Positions 45,101 through 56,300 of a stretch of 64,000 nt of DNA are shown one piece after another. Made by a program: the position numbers and the translations under genes. Each line of letters starts with the position of its first letter. The stretch's first letter is position 1. The notes beneath the pieces were generated by a model, which searched no databases, was not told where the DNA came from, and saw only the letters and a program-made list of their open reading frames with translations. Source of the DNA: Ciona intestinalis (Eukaryota; Chordata; Ascidiacea; Phlebobranchia; Cionidae); the NCBI RefSeq assembly GCF_000224145.3, contig NW_004190470.2, positions 19,482 to 83,481 on the forward strand, read 5' to 3'.

Positions 45101-48100
45101 CATGTAGTGAGACACTGATAAGTTCAAAAGATCCATCATAATCTGGTGATCCATCCGTGTATACACTGCACGTTCCACAGCAAGCAGTCGCATCATATGC
45201 TGCAGGGAAACTCGGTCAATCAGAGAAATTCGACTCCTTTTTTTGTCCTGACGAAGAGGGTCTCTTATCATTGCTTTATACGCGACGAATGCTTTCCACT
45301 GGTGATCAAATGTAGCTTTCGGCAGCTCGTGCATTACTGCGCACAGACTATAGATATTGATAATCATGCAAATCGATTTCACATCATCTTCCCTGGACTG
45401 CCGGATCTTCAACAAAGTTTCACGGACGGTTGTGAAAATGCGATGCCGTAAATTCTGTCGGTCACCACGGTTAACAACAACATGATAAGCTGGCAGTGCT
45501 TCAAGCGTCATGACTTTCCAACTTTTAAACGAGACTTGAGAATCAGGTTGGACATCGACTACGTCCTTTGTATCAATGGGCATGAGGTAAGATGAACCAG
45601 AAAAAATATCTTTAATTATCTCCAATTTGCCTAAAAAAAAACATATAAAAATATAATCACTTTATAATCCATGTAAAAATCAGAACTTTAAAAAACAACT
45701 TATAAACAAGTATAAAAATAAAATTCCTCATAATCCATGTAGAACTCATAACCTAAAATAACCACTTTTAAACAAGTATTAAACTAAAATTATATACTTA
45801 TAATCCATGTAAAACTCATAACCTAAAATAACCACTTATAAACAAGTATTAAACTAAAGTTATATACTTATAATCCAGGCAAAACTCATAACGTAAAAGA
45901 AAAACCAACACCAAGCAACATATAAAAACAAGTAGGCCAATAAAATTAAAATTACTTACAATCAATGCAAGACTCAACACATGTAAAAAACTCTAATAAT
46001 CCATGAAAAAAGCCAACACCAACTTACCTAACAACTCGTCTTTATCCAACTCTGCTTGGTCCAAGTTAAACTTCTGCAGTTCCTCCAGCTGAGGAAGAAG
46101 AAATTCCTCCACGCAAGAAAACGCCGCCTCCAATTCTTCCTCCGAAGGTACATGCCACTTGATGGCGATATTGCTCGGGTCCGATGTCGCTCCCCATTCA
46201 CGCAACACAAGACTTTTCTCTGCGGAAAAAAATTTAGACTTTAATATTATTTTGATCGCTATATTTTCCAATCAAAGAAAACGAACGAATTTTTCTACAA
46301 AACTTGCTCGCTACAAAATAAATCTCTGAAAAAAAACTACTTTTACTGGTAAAAATATAAAGAAAGTGTAAAAAAAAGGATGAAAAACATATTTTTTCAA
46401 AACACAAGCTGACATATTAGAGCATATTATATTGTACCTCTCATAAATTTATTTTTACCTGGATCATGATCATAACCCACATTACGCCGATCGTTTGTAT
46501 GAAAGGAAACCCATGCGCAGATAGACAAGTTCAAAATCTTTGCTCCCAAGAGATAACCTTGTCTAGATTTCATCGAAAGACACATCCGTGCTACTTCATA
46601 TAACTGCTGTCTGTATTCAAGTAGTTTAACGGCACCGCAACGACACAGCTCAGATAGGATCGTTAAATCCCACAACACCTGTTTGTCAACTTTCTCATCT
46701 TTTATCGACTCCGGATTGTCCTCAAAGCTCTTCATGATCTCAGAGACAAAGTGTGGGATGAAGATCGGAAACGAGATCTCCGGATGAACTTTTGCAGCTG
46801 CAGCGATCATGGTGGAAGTGGAGGACCTTGCTGTCTTTCCTTCATAAAGATGAGTGGTGGAGAATTGGAAAAACTTCTTTAAACATAAGGTGTAGATTTC
46901 TTTGGAAGCTTGTTGGAGGACAATGGATGTTGCAGTCACCAACAACATTTCGGATACGTTCTCAACCTCAGTGGATTTATGGTCCCCATCTTGTAACTAT
47001 AAGTATTAAATATTTAACAATAAAAGTTAATGAAAGCTAGATTGACATTCTGTCTATAACCCAATTAAACCTATATTGCATAATGCAAACCATTTAGTAT
47101 TTGCGCATTGCGTCACAATTAGGCATATTACGTAATATTAAGTCTCTGTGCAATCAAACAACATATTGCATATTTTATTTGATGGCAGACAGCAGTAACC
47201 AAATAAATAGTAGAGCCATAAAAATGTTTTGCATGATAACAAAAAACAAACAATTAATTTCCACCATTTTTCATAACCCCACACAATTCTATCCTGAAAT
47301 GTTACATTACGGTTATGCTAAACTGTCCCGAATAGATATAGTTTCATATTACAACTTACCTGGCTTTGATGTTCATTGTCTTGACTCAGAGCTTCCAATA
47401 ATATAAAGCAACGATCAAAAAACTGAAGAAGAAAATCTTCAAACTGTGCTGTTGCGTAACACAGCTCTCGTTCCTCCTCTGTGAGCGACGGGAATCGGTC
47501 AACACTGGAGCTGCAATCGATGGCAGGCACGAGGGTCATCACGGTGTGAATGAACTGAAATGTCACCGCAGATTTTGGAAGATCATTTGGGTCTAAGCCA
47601 GGCAAGCACTGAAAGAGTAGCGGTATGACATGTTGTCGGCACTCTGGGTAACCTTTGATCCCTGGTTGTAAAGAAAATGAAAGCGCGGAAAGGCACGCAC
47701 GGACTTGGTGTGGTTCAGTGAGTGTGTTTAGAGCTACGTACGTTTTTTCTACAAGTGAAGGCATTATTAACTCAGGCCTGAGATATGCTAATATTTGTAA
47801 GATTCGTGGTGAAGATATGGATGCAAGTTTAGAGTAGAGTGACATGAGCGTGACTGGTTTTAAGATCATCACGAACTCAGTAATAATGTCATCTGTGATT
47901 AAATGTGATTCCGGTATTTTAGGTTCCCAGAACTTGGTCTTGTATCTCTCTCTGTGAATTCTGTTAGCAAATTTGACAGCCAGGCTGAACATAAAATTAA
48001 GCAGGTTGGGAGACCATTTGCCATAATTAGAAGGGTGGAAATAAGTTTCTGTGCAGTCAAACAGCAGCTTGAGGTTTTGCAAAACTTTTTTCGTGTTCTC

Positions 48101-49027
48101 GCCCCCCATCATGGATATTATCCAAGAAGCAGCAGCTTCAAATGGGAGTCCACTGGAAAGTGCAGTGGTGTGTTGCAACTTACCCACTGGCAGTTGAAAG
48201 GTTCTTAACAAGCGAGTGAAAAGAACTTCAACATAGGGACCCCAGTCAATATACCCAATGTTATTATGCGCCAGTCTCGCAAATAACTTGACATAGTGTT
48301 GTTCCCACATCGGTCCGTTACGCACAGATTTAAATAGCGATAAAAACTCATCTTTCCACAACATCCACGACACTTTGCGTTCCTCTTCAGTGAAAGTGAG
48401 AGTCGGAAGAAACCAATCAAGAAACTGAGAAGCTTTGCCCATTGTGACATCAAAGAGACACAACAATGGTCTCCATTCTTCCAGCATTTCCTGAGTAACA
48501 TTAGGAGGGAAATAACTACGGCAGCATCTTACCAAACCCCTAAGTTTTCCATCCATTACACTAAACCACTCCAGGCCCATTGGTTCCATTTTAGAAAACA
48601 AATACTTTTCACATATTCTGTGCAGTGGTCTCCACTCCAATACCAGGTCATTTCTGTCTAAAAGTTCCCGTTTTTTGAGCAGTTTCTTAAGGATGCTACA
48701 AACATGATCAACAACAATGAACTCCAATTCAGGAATAGAAAGAATTTCGTAGAACAACTTTACCAACAGTATATGATCCTCTTTTGAAAACTTGAGCCCA
48801 TAAAGTCTGATATACCTTGTCAGTTTATTGGTCCAGTATGTCACTCCAGGCCTCAAATCCCTGAGCAAAACTGCATTGACCAGATTGGTTTTCACAACTT
48901 TAAAAGCTGTGTTTGACTCAGTGTCTAAATCATGTTGATTGGCATAGGGAAGATGGTCGTTATAAACGTTTTCTCGTTGAGGAACAAAACCAAGATTTCT
49001 TTCCTCAATTGAACAGTCCATATCCAT
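42186..49027 (-). CDS. psme4: PSME4 / PA200 proteasome activator
   Basis: Five exons in phase: 47360-49027, 46459-46996, 46028-46219, 43658-45630, 42186-43556; 1913 residues (human 1843). Strong family matches along the whole length: GFVPQRENVYNDHLPYANQ, RLYGLKFSKEDHILLVKLFY, MLEEWRPLLCLFDVTM, LARLAHNNIGYIDWGPY, RPELIMPSLVEKTYVAL, IKWHVPSEEELEAAF, GDRPDNLCVQYN, KTHWGYYCWP, SKHWDFMRLEKMW, LYVLQGGIHQQEWRVP, HAGVLILSACVLSSPY, FRRTHHDNWHDD. It ends LVSPSYYA; the C-terminal YYA docks in the 20S alpha ring and opens the gate. The HEAT-repeat cap stimulates proteasomal cleavage, with a bromodomain-like region linked to acetylated histones, in the nucleus. An acidic Ser/Pro-rich insert near LNVSSESSAGSF precedes the C-terminal part. 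The start is the first ATG, MDMDCSIEER. Confidence 0.97.
45655..45975. repeat. ~70-bp tandem repeat in PSME4 intron
   Basis: About four imperfect copies built on TTATAATCCATGTAAAACTC, ATAACCTAAAATAACCACTT and ATAAACAAGTATTAAACTAA. They fill nearly all of the intron between exons 46028-46219 and 43658-45630. Confidence 0.85.
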
Positions 49028-49178
49028 GTTTAACCTTCAACACCACAAGTTTTAAATGTGAAATTAATTTTAAATTTTTAGCTTAAAGTATTTTACATCT
49101 GTTCATGACATAAGTTGTAATTTTAAATATTGGAGAACAAGGTAATGAAAGGTTAAAAATTCAGTTACGACTCATTAA

Positions 49179-49713
49179 CAGATCATCACTCTCTTTTTTT
49201 CACAAGTTGGCGCTCATTTTATTATTATTATTTTTTAAAAATACACAAAGAAACACTTTAAATTGGTACTAAGTGTAAAACAAATTACTTAAATACTGAA
49301 AATACCTTTATAAATATATAAAACACTAGTAAGAACATCTTTCCCAAATTACGTAGGTTATATACGCTCTTTCGTTCTGTTCACTATCGTCGGCTCTGTG
49401 GTGTAACGGTTAGCAGGCCGTCGTTTAATCTCTTTGTTTCGTTCTTACCAGGTTCGAGTCGCGCACATTACAATACGTTTTTTTTTAAGTTTTTTTTGTG
49501 TGATTAGCACGGGTTAGGGGTTACGGGTTAGGGGTTAAAGTCTTATGTGTGTAAACTGTAAAACTAACTGTTAGTAAACGATTTTTTATAAAATATTGAA
49601 ATACTATACCAATACACGTTTTATATGTCACAAAACGACGTTTTTTAAAAGTCCCCAGAAAATAATATTAAAAAAATGAACGCCCACTTGTGAAAAAAGA
49701 GAGTGATGATCTG
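49179..49713. mobile_element. TTAA-flanked MITE (piggyBac-type target) with tRNA-like insert
   Basis: Inverted repeats of about 40 bp begin CAGATCATCACTCTCTTTTT on both strands and are bounded by TTAA at 49175-49178 and 49714-49717. A TTAA target duplication points to piggyBac-type transposition. Inside lies a tRNA-like segment (49391-49470) with A-box-like GTGGTGTAACGGTTAGCA and B-box-like GGTTCGAGTCG, then a telomere-like run GGGTTAGGGGTTACGGGTTA at 49511-49540. 535 bp, non-coding, upstream of PSME4. Confidence 0.85.
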
Positions 49714-49717
49714 TTAA

Positions 49718-52050
49718 AGAGTCTTATGTTAAAAATTCTTATGCTAAGTAATTTGTGGCACACAATTGTAAGCTGTATTTCTGTGGAAATTTGAGGACAC
49801 AAATGTTAACAGTCTTGTTAATAAACCTAATAACATCACAAATTACAATGTTATATGATTACGAACATAATCAATGGGCTTATATGGCTATGGTTTTGTT
49901 AAAACATATAGGTAAAACGGTATAAAAGTGCATCAAATTCAAAAGATTGTAAGCTAACAGCCTACAAAAAAATAATTTATAGAAACATTCATAGAACCTG
50001 TACATTAAAATCTATTCAAAATACTGCAGTAAATAAGGTACTACACTGCTACAGCAAAAACACTCAACTGTCCAAACCGGAACTGCACCTGCTGACTATT
50101 ATACACCCGCTTTTATACTAAAAAAACTCACCTACGTTACAATTAGAAACTGTTACGAAATAAAGCTGATTCATTTTTATCAAGCAAAATTGAAGAATAT
50201 ATTAATTCCCATGCGACGTAGGCGTTAATAGGCATCAGAGCCAGAGCCATAGAAATACCGAGTAGTCCAACCCATTGTTACGTAAAAGACAAATTGAACA
50301 GCAATTTGGGTCCAAAATAACACAGTAGGTATAGGGAAAATCCATGTTTTTCGGTAAATTACAGAAAAACTTGGGCCTAAAAACAAATTTAAAGGTTGAA
50401 AAGTGTAAAAAACATGTGTTATTTGTTTTCTGTATCAAAAAAAGTCAAAAATTAGAATTAGAAGCGGTTGATTTGCGACATTTTAGTCATTTAATGCGGT
50501 TAAATTTATACATTTTTTCTAAAAAATGTTTGGTAAGGTAAATAGAAGCTGTTTTACACCTTCTCACAAAAGGAAAACACAAACAAAACTTAACAAGTTC
50601 GTTTAAACCCATTGTCAAAGTCACCACTTTTGCTCTATTTTGAACACACAAAGACGGCAGTTGGACTACTCGGTGTTTATACGACTCTGATAGGCATTAC
50701 TTATCTTAAATGCGTTTTTGGGCACGTTAATTGTCATATACATTCTTCCTGATGATTCATTGTTGTTTGTTCTTGTTGGGCGCGTTAGTGATTTTTACAT
50801 AAATTAATTTTCGTCGCACAGATGTTAAATATGAAGTTGCCGAATAAATCGCTTATCCTCAAACCAGAGTTAAACAGTTATTTATACAAGGCAACAACTG
50901 GCGATACAAATTCTTGTAATGTTCGCAGAATTTTGTAGTTTCACAGTTCCGCTGTTGTTATTAAACATACAATTCGAGCCCTGGATTACAATTATAAGCT
51001 GCCCAGAGAGCATAGCTTTAAAGAGTGAGCACGTAATATAATAATTTGCATAATTTTAATTAACCCTTCTACCATCACGATCGATCATGACTAAGCTCGA
51101 TCAAAAACAAACCAAAAGTAACCAACAAAGTGGTTTTCAGTCACTATTTGTGAGCGTGTAGTTGGTAGAATGCATTCATAATTTTTTTATTAAAATATCG
51201 GGAAATTTATAATTTTACTTATGGGAAATTTATAATTTAAACACTCCAGATTCTTTTTATGTCTATCTTCGTATAATTTCTAACGTTGCACACCCCAAGG
51301 GGCAAACTCACTGGGCGTTTTATTGTCTTTTTACTGTGTGTGTTACGATTATGAAATGGGTGCCAATATATAGGGACACTACGCATTTGGTGAACGCATT
51401 TTCAAGAAGCATTCTCGTGACCCGTTTTCCGTCATCGTTGTTCGTGTCAATAAAGGTGTCAAAACCGTTGAGCGGGTGGTTTTTCTTTTACTGCTACGTC
51501 TAATCGATCTGCGTCTAAGCAACCAAGAAGACAGTTCAGTCAATAAGCACTTAAAAAAGATTAACAAAGTTTGGAGTCGACCTCAACCAAACAATCATTT
51601 ACGATTGACACCGCCCCCAACACGTTCAAGTAAGATAAATGACGTCCCCGAACAAACACAGACGTTACACAATAAAGCGTGATATATTAATTAAAATGTT
51701 CCAAACAAAGTGCTTGGGCAACGCATAGTGTTAGTGAGTGTTCTTATCATTAGTTGATCAGCCGTTTCTGGGAGGTAGAAAATATTGCTGTTATTCCTAC
51801 AATACAAAACTTCGGTTTAACAATAACTGAGTTAACAAATACTATAGTTAGCAGCAAATCAAACGCATTTAATACCAAGTCGATAGTTTCCAGGCTCGAA
51901 GTTTTAAGTTGGGACTCCTAACACTTAAATATTGGGTCAATATTCTAAACCATGTCGTCACTAAAAACGACTTGGCGCAAGCCTCTAAATACCATTAACA
52001 TTCCCGACGGTATTGATTCGATGGTAATGAAGTAACGTAATATTTAATCG
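49718..52050. other. intergenic, mostly featureless
   Basis: AT-rich stretch between PSME4 and the collagen-like gene. No MITE or SINE recognised. The one coding-like signal is on the minus strand at 51459-51514, an open frame after a good acceptor (GTTGCTTAG) reading ADRLDVAVKEKPPAQRF then a stop. It could be a last exon of the FN3/LCCL gene, but the link is unproven. Confidence 0.5.
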
Positions 52051-52109
52051 TTCTAGTGTTTAGTCCGTCGCTCTTGTTTCAAACAGAGGGATATTGTCCA
52101 ACTTTTAAA

Positions 52110-52344
52110 ATGTTTAAAGTGTTTTTCCTTTTTACGTTCTGTTTCCTTGTACACAATGTTCGAGAAATTAAATCTCAACAACCTGAAGAGATTTGTTTTC
52201 GTCCTCCAACAAATCCTAACCCAGGCAGACCTGGTAAGAGAGGACCTCCCGGAGGAAAAGGTGACAAGGGTGACGTTGGTTCAACTGGTCAGTGTGTTTG
52301 TGATGGAATGTCTCAACTTCGTCAGGAAATGCGAGAACTCAGTC
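52110..52344 (+). CDS. collagen-like secreted protein, first exon (partial)
   Basis: Signal peptide (MFKVFFLFTFCFLVHNVREI), a short cysteine-bearing segment (EEICFRPPTNPNP), then seven Gly-X-Y triplets (GRPGKRGPPGGKGDKGDVGS), CVCDG and a coiled-coil-like MSQLRQEMREL. The donor C|GTAAGT after position 52344 ends the exon in phase 1. Ficolins and collectins combine such a short collagen stalk with a neck and a lectin domain; no lectin domain is visible. The remaining exons could lie in the 500-N gap that follows, or the gene may be a short form. A 5' UTR intron or trans-spliced leader cannot be judged. Confidence 0.7.
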
Positions 52345-52449
52345 GTAAGTGGCAGTGTGTAAGGTGTATATCTACATAAAGAATGTGTGTATTCATATAA
52401 ATTGATATACAATTTCCATTTTAAAAAATTAATAGAATTTAATGTAATG

Positions 52450-53158
52450 TAATGAATGAATGTAACTTACTTTATCCTCGCGTGGCTGGAAAACGACAGT
52501 CGTTATAACACGGGTTTAACACCTCGTACCAGCTTNNNNNNNNNNNNNNNNNNNNNNNNNNNNNNNNNNNNNNNNNNNNNNNNNNNNNNNNNNNNNNNNN
52601 NNNNNNNNNNNNNNNNNNNNNNNNNNNNNNNNNNNNNNNNNNNNNNNNNNNNNNNNNNNNNNNNNNNNNNNNNNNNNNNNNNNNNNNNNNNNNNNNNNNN
52701 NNNNNNNNNNNNNNNNNNNNNNNNNNNNNNNNNNNNNNNNNNNNNNNNNNNNNNNNNNNNNNNNNNNNNNNNNNNNNNNNNNNNNNNNNNNNNNNNNNNN
52801 NNNNNNNNNNNNNNNNNNNNNNNNNNNNNNNNNNNNNNNNNNNNNNNNNNNNNNNNNNNNNNNNNNNNNNNNNNNNNNNNNNNNNNNNNNNNNNNNNNNN
52901 NNNNNNNNNNNNNNNNNNNNNNNNNNNNNNNNNNNNNNNNNNNNNNNNNNNNNNNNNNNNNNNNNNNNNNNNNNNNNNNNNNNNNNNNNNNNNNNNNNNN
53001 NNNNNNNNNNNNNNNNNNNNNNNNNNNNNNNNNNNCCACAAAGTAACATACACGGTAACTCGTAAGCTGGCACTAGGTGTATGAAACAGACCACCCCTGT
53101 TATAACGATGTCGTCTTCCGGCCAAGCGAGAATAAAATAAGTTACATTCATTCATTAA
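52450..53158. mobile_element. two inverted SINEs flanking a 500-N gap
   Basis: Left part 52450-52535 is a minus-oriented SINE 3' end (AATGAATGTAACTTACTTTA). Right part 53036-53158 is a plus-oriented 3' end (GTAAGTTACATTCATTCATT, with one A change upstream). The N gap 52536-53035 sits between them. Confidence 0.85.
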
Positions 53159-53339
53159 TATAATACGAATATATTAAAATATGGCAGAAATGCAACTTAT
53201 TTTAATAAAAACTGCAAAATAAACTTTGAAAATCACAAACTTACCGAATACAAAAGCATCATGATAACTTCCATAACTAAAATGCAAACAGAAAAATTTA
53301 AAAAATGCCATCATTAAAATTAAAAAAATGCTGACTCAC

Positions 53340-56300
53340 TCTTGCGAGACGATACCGTGCATTAAAGTGCCCACAAAATCGTTTATTCCGAGTGTTCGTC
53401 GAACCATAACCGTGCCCCCGAGTTCGTTGTCAATTCGACCGTCATGGATGGCTGCACTGCATATGTACGAGTCCTGTATGATGTCATGAGTGTGATTATG
53501 ATGTCATAAGGAATGTCATATACAGTAAATTGAAATTAATGAAAAAAAATATATATATATCTTTAAGTAATAAATTAGTACTTTCGGACTTTTTTGCATG
53601 GAGTCAAATATGAGGCATAAATAAACACAAATGACAACGCGATTTTTGAAACTACATTTTACATAAGTTTATATACAAAACAAATCATTTAGCTCTTTAA
53701 GTGCAAAATAAATCATTTGGTTTTAATAAACAAAAACAAACACTAGTTGTGGCCCAGCCGAATCATATGACGACCTATTTAGGGTTGAATCCACAAAACA
53801 GGAATTATTGTATATCTGTCTTAAATAAAAAAAACATAGAAATTAATGCAAATTACCAGCGTGTAGATACGAGTTCCATAAACACTATTCCGGTGTCTGG
53901 CGCACCCAGCTGGACAAATTACTCTGCAAGCAGAAATCTTATATAATAAAGATATACATTTGTATAAATTTTAAAGAAACACATTAAAACACCCACGAAA
54001 ACGTATGTTCCTCATATTGGTTGGCTTGAGCAAAACACATGGACACTGAAAATAAATAAAATTATTAATATTTAAAACATAGCATGTTTAATTGTCGATG
54101 TTTTTAATATTTTTTATCATCCTAACTGGTAGTAAACAAAGAATATTTACAGAAATATATAACCGTACCCTTCCAACTTTAAAATAGCTTTGTTAATTGT
54201 TCAAAATAGATTTGGAAATAAAGAATATTATGTGCTAACGATATGAATAAATATAACTTATTTAACCTCTCATGGCGGGGCAACGACAGTAAATGTACCA
54301 CAAGTATTATGTTCATACACCTAGTGCCAGCTTATAAGTTATCGCGTATTATTTTTTGAAGGATTTTTTTAATTCTTGTTTTATGTAGGGCTGACAGTTG
54401 AACAACCCATTAGTGAACACTGAGTTGGAGCAACATATCTGCCAACAATGTTAGCAGTCTAAACATGACTTACAAGTTTTCTGGGACACCATGGTGTATC
54501 TACTATCACCAGCAATGTTGACTGCAGCAACTTGAATTATGTAAAGAATATCCGGTGACAGACCCCTGATAAAATGAATTAATTTAAGCCTAAAAATAAA
54601 TGTTAGTGTATAGGAATCACGAATAAAAAACAATGATTTTCGTTTTTATTTATGGGTGGTAACTTTAAAAGTTATATTTTTTTATAATTTTTTTTACTTT
54701 ATTCTTATTTTTTGGGTGTTCTGTTTCAAACAGTGCCAGCGTTAGGAGTTACCATGTAACAATGTAAAGATTTTTTTTATTCTTGGGTGGTAACATTTGG
54801 AAGTTATACCGCTTTTTGTAATTTTTCATTTTATTCTCGAGTGGCCGGAAAAACAACAGTCGTTAAACACCAGTGTTCTGTTTCAAACACGCCGTGCCAG
54901 CTTAGAAATTACCAAGTATGTTACTTTGTGGCTGATTACTATATTTCTTTTTCTTTTTTAATTGCGGCTGATAATTTAGGAAACCTATTAGTGACCACTG
55001 GGATGGAGCAATTTCCGTTAAGTGCCCACACACTCATTCTTACCTAAGAACAAATTCAGTTTCAAGAATAAGTTGATTCAGATCAAGATCTGGCACTCGA
55101 GGACTGACCCCGATCCGGTAACCGAGAGTTCCATCCACTTGTTGCCAATGGAAACCGATGGTTGATGATGTCACGGTCGCCCGGTTGACAACCAGTCTGG
55201 TGGGTGGCCTCATTTCTGGCGTTATAAAAATTTTATAAAAAAATGTTTAGTTAATGTGTATATAAAACAAAAACACCCACAAAGTAACAAAAAGTGAGAA
55301 CACCCACAAAGTAATATATATAGTAACTCGTAAGCTGGCATGAAGTGTATCAACACCCAACGACTGTCGTTTTCCGGCAGCGCAAGGATAAAGTAAGTTA
55401 CATTCATTACATTTAACATGACTTCAGTCACAGTTTAAGTTTTTGTGGTGCTATAAAAATCTGGTTAATTTTTTAAATGAAACCATAACTGTATAGTTTG
55501 GGCTGGTGGGCCAGATTTTGCTTAATTTGGGCGAGGCCATCCATTAAATATAGGTAAATGGCAAAGGTATAAAATTAATGAACAAAAATGATGATATATA
55601 GTAGGTTGAGGGGAGATGGGACAATTCATATTATTTTCTTATAAAACTGTATTCTCATAACTCCCATAGACTGTTGTTAATTGTTTAAAACACGATCAGA
55701 ATATTTGGATATTATGTGCTAAAGGTGTCCCGTATTCCCCACCCTACTATATCTCTAATAATGTATTGTAGCATCTGTCTTACTTGTATATTGAGTCACT
55801 GTAGCGCGTGCTCCTTCCCCAACATAATTATAAGGTACAATAATTACAGTATATTGAGTATTAGCTGACATTCCTTGCAAAGTTATCTCTGTTGAATATC
55901 TTCGTGTTCCTGTTCCACTTATTCCTGTATTTATCAAAATATAAAGTAAAGGTATTTAAAAAAAATATTTTGATTGTGATTCCTAATTTCTTTATTTAAA
56001 TAACATAAATTTTGCTTTTGTTTTCGGAAAAAAAAGTAATTTTTTTATTAAATTATTTATGTTTTATAAATTCCACTTATTCCTGTATTTATTGAAATGT
56101 AAGTCCAAGGTTGTTAAAAGTAAATTAAAGAAGTTTAGCAAAAATAGTTAAAAAGAAGTTTAAATATATATGTTTTAAATGTTTGCTGTTGATTGCCTTT
56201 TAAATACCATGATCTTCGCTAATTTTGAAGAGATAAATAAAATTACGTTGTGTTATTAAAAATGTTTGTCTTTTATAAAACGCTTTTAGACATAGGCTTA

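Noticed and set aside
49511-49540. Interstitial telomere
   Set aside because: Only a few GGGTTAGGGG units, embedded in a transposable element, so not a chromosome-end remnant; kept as a curiosity of the element.
50235-50541. Small open frames on both strands upstream of the collagen-like gene
   Set aside because: AT-rich, low-complexity, no homology or signals.
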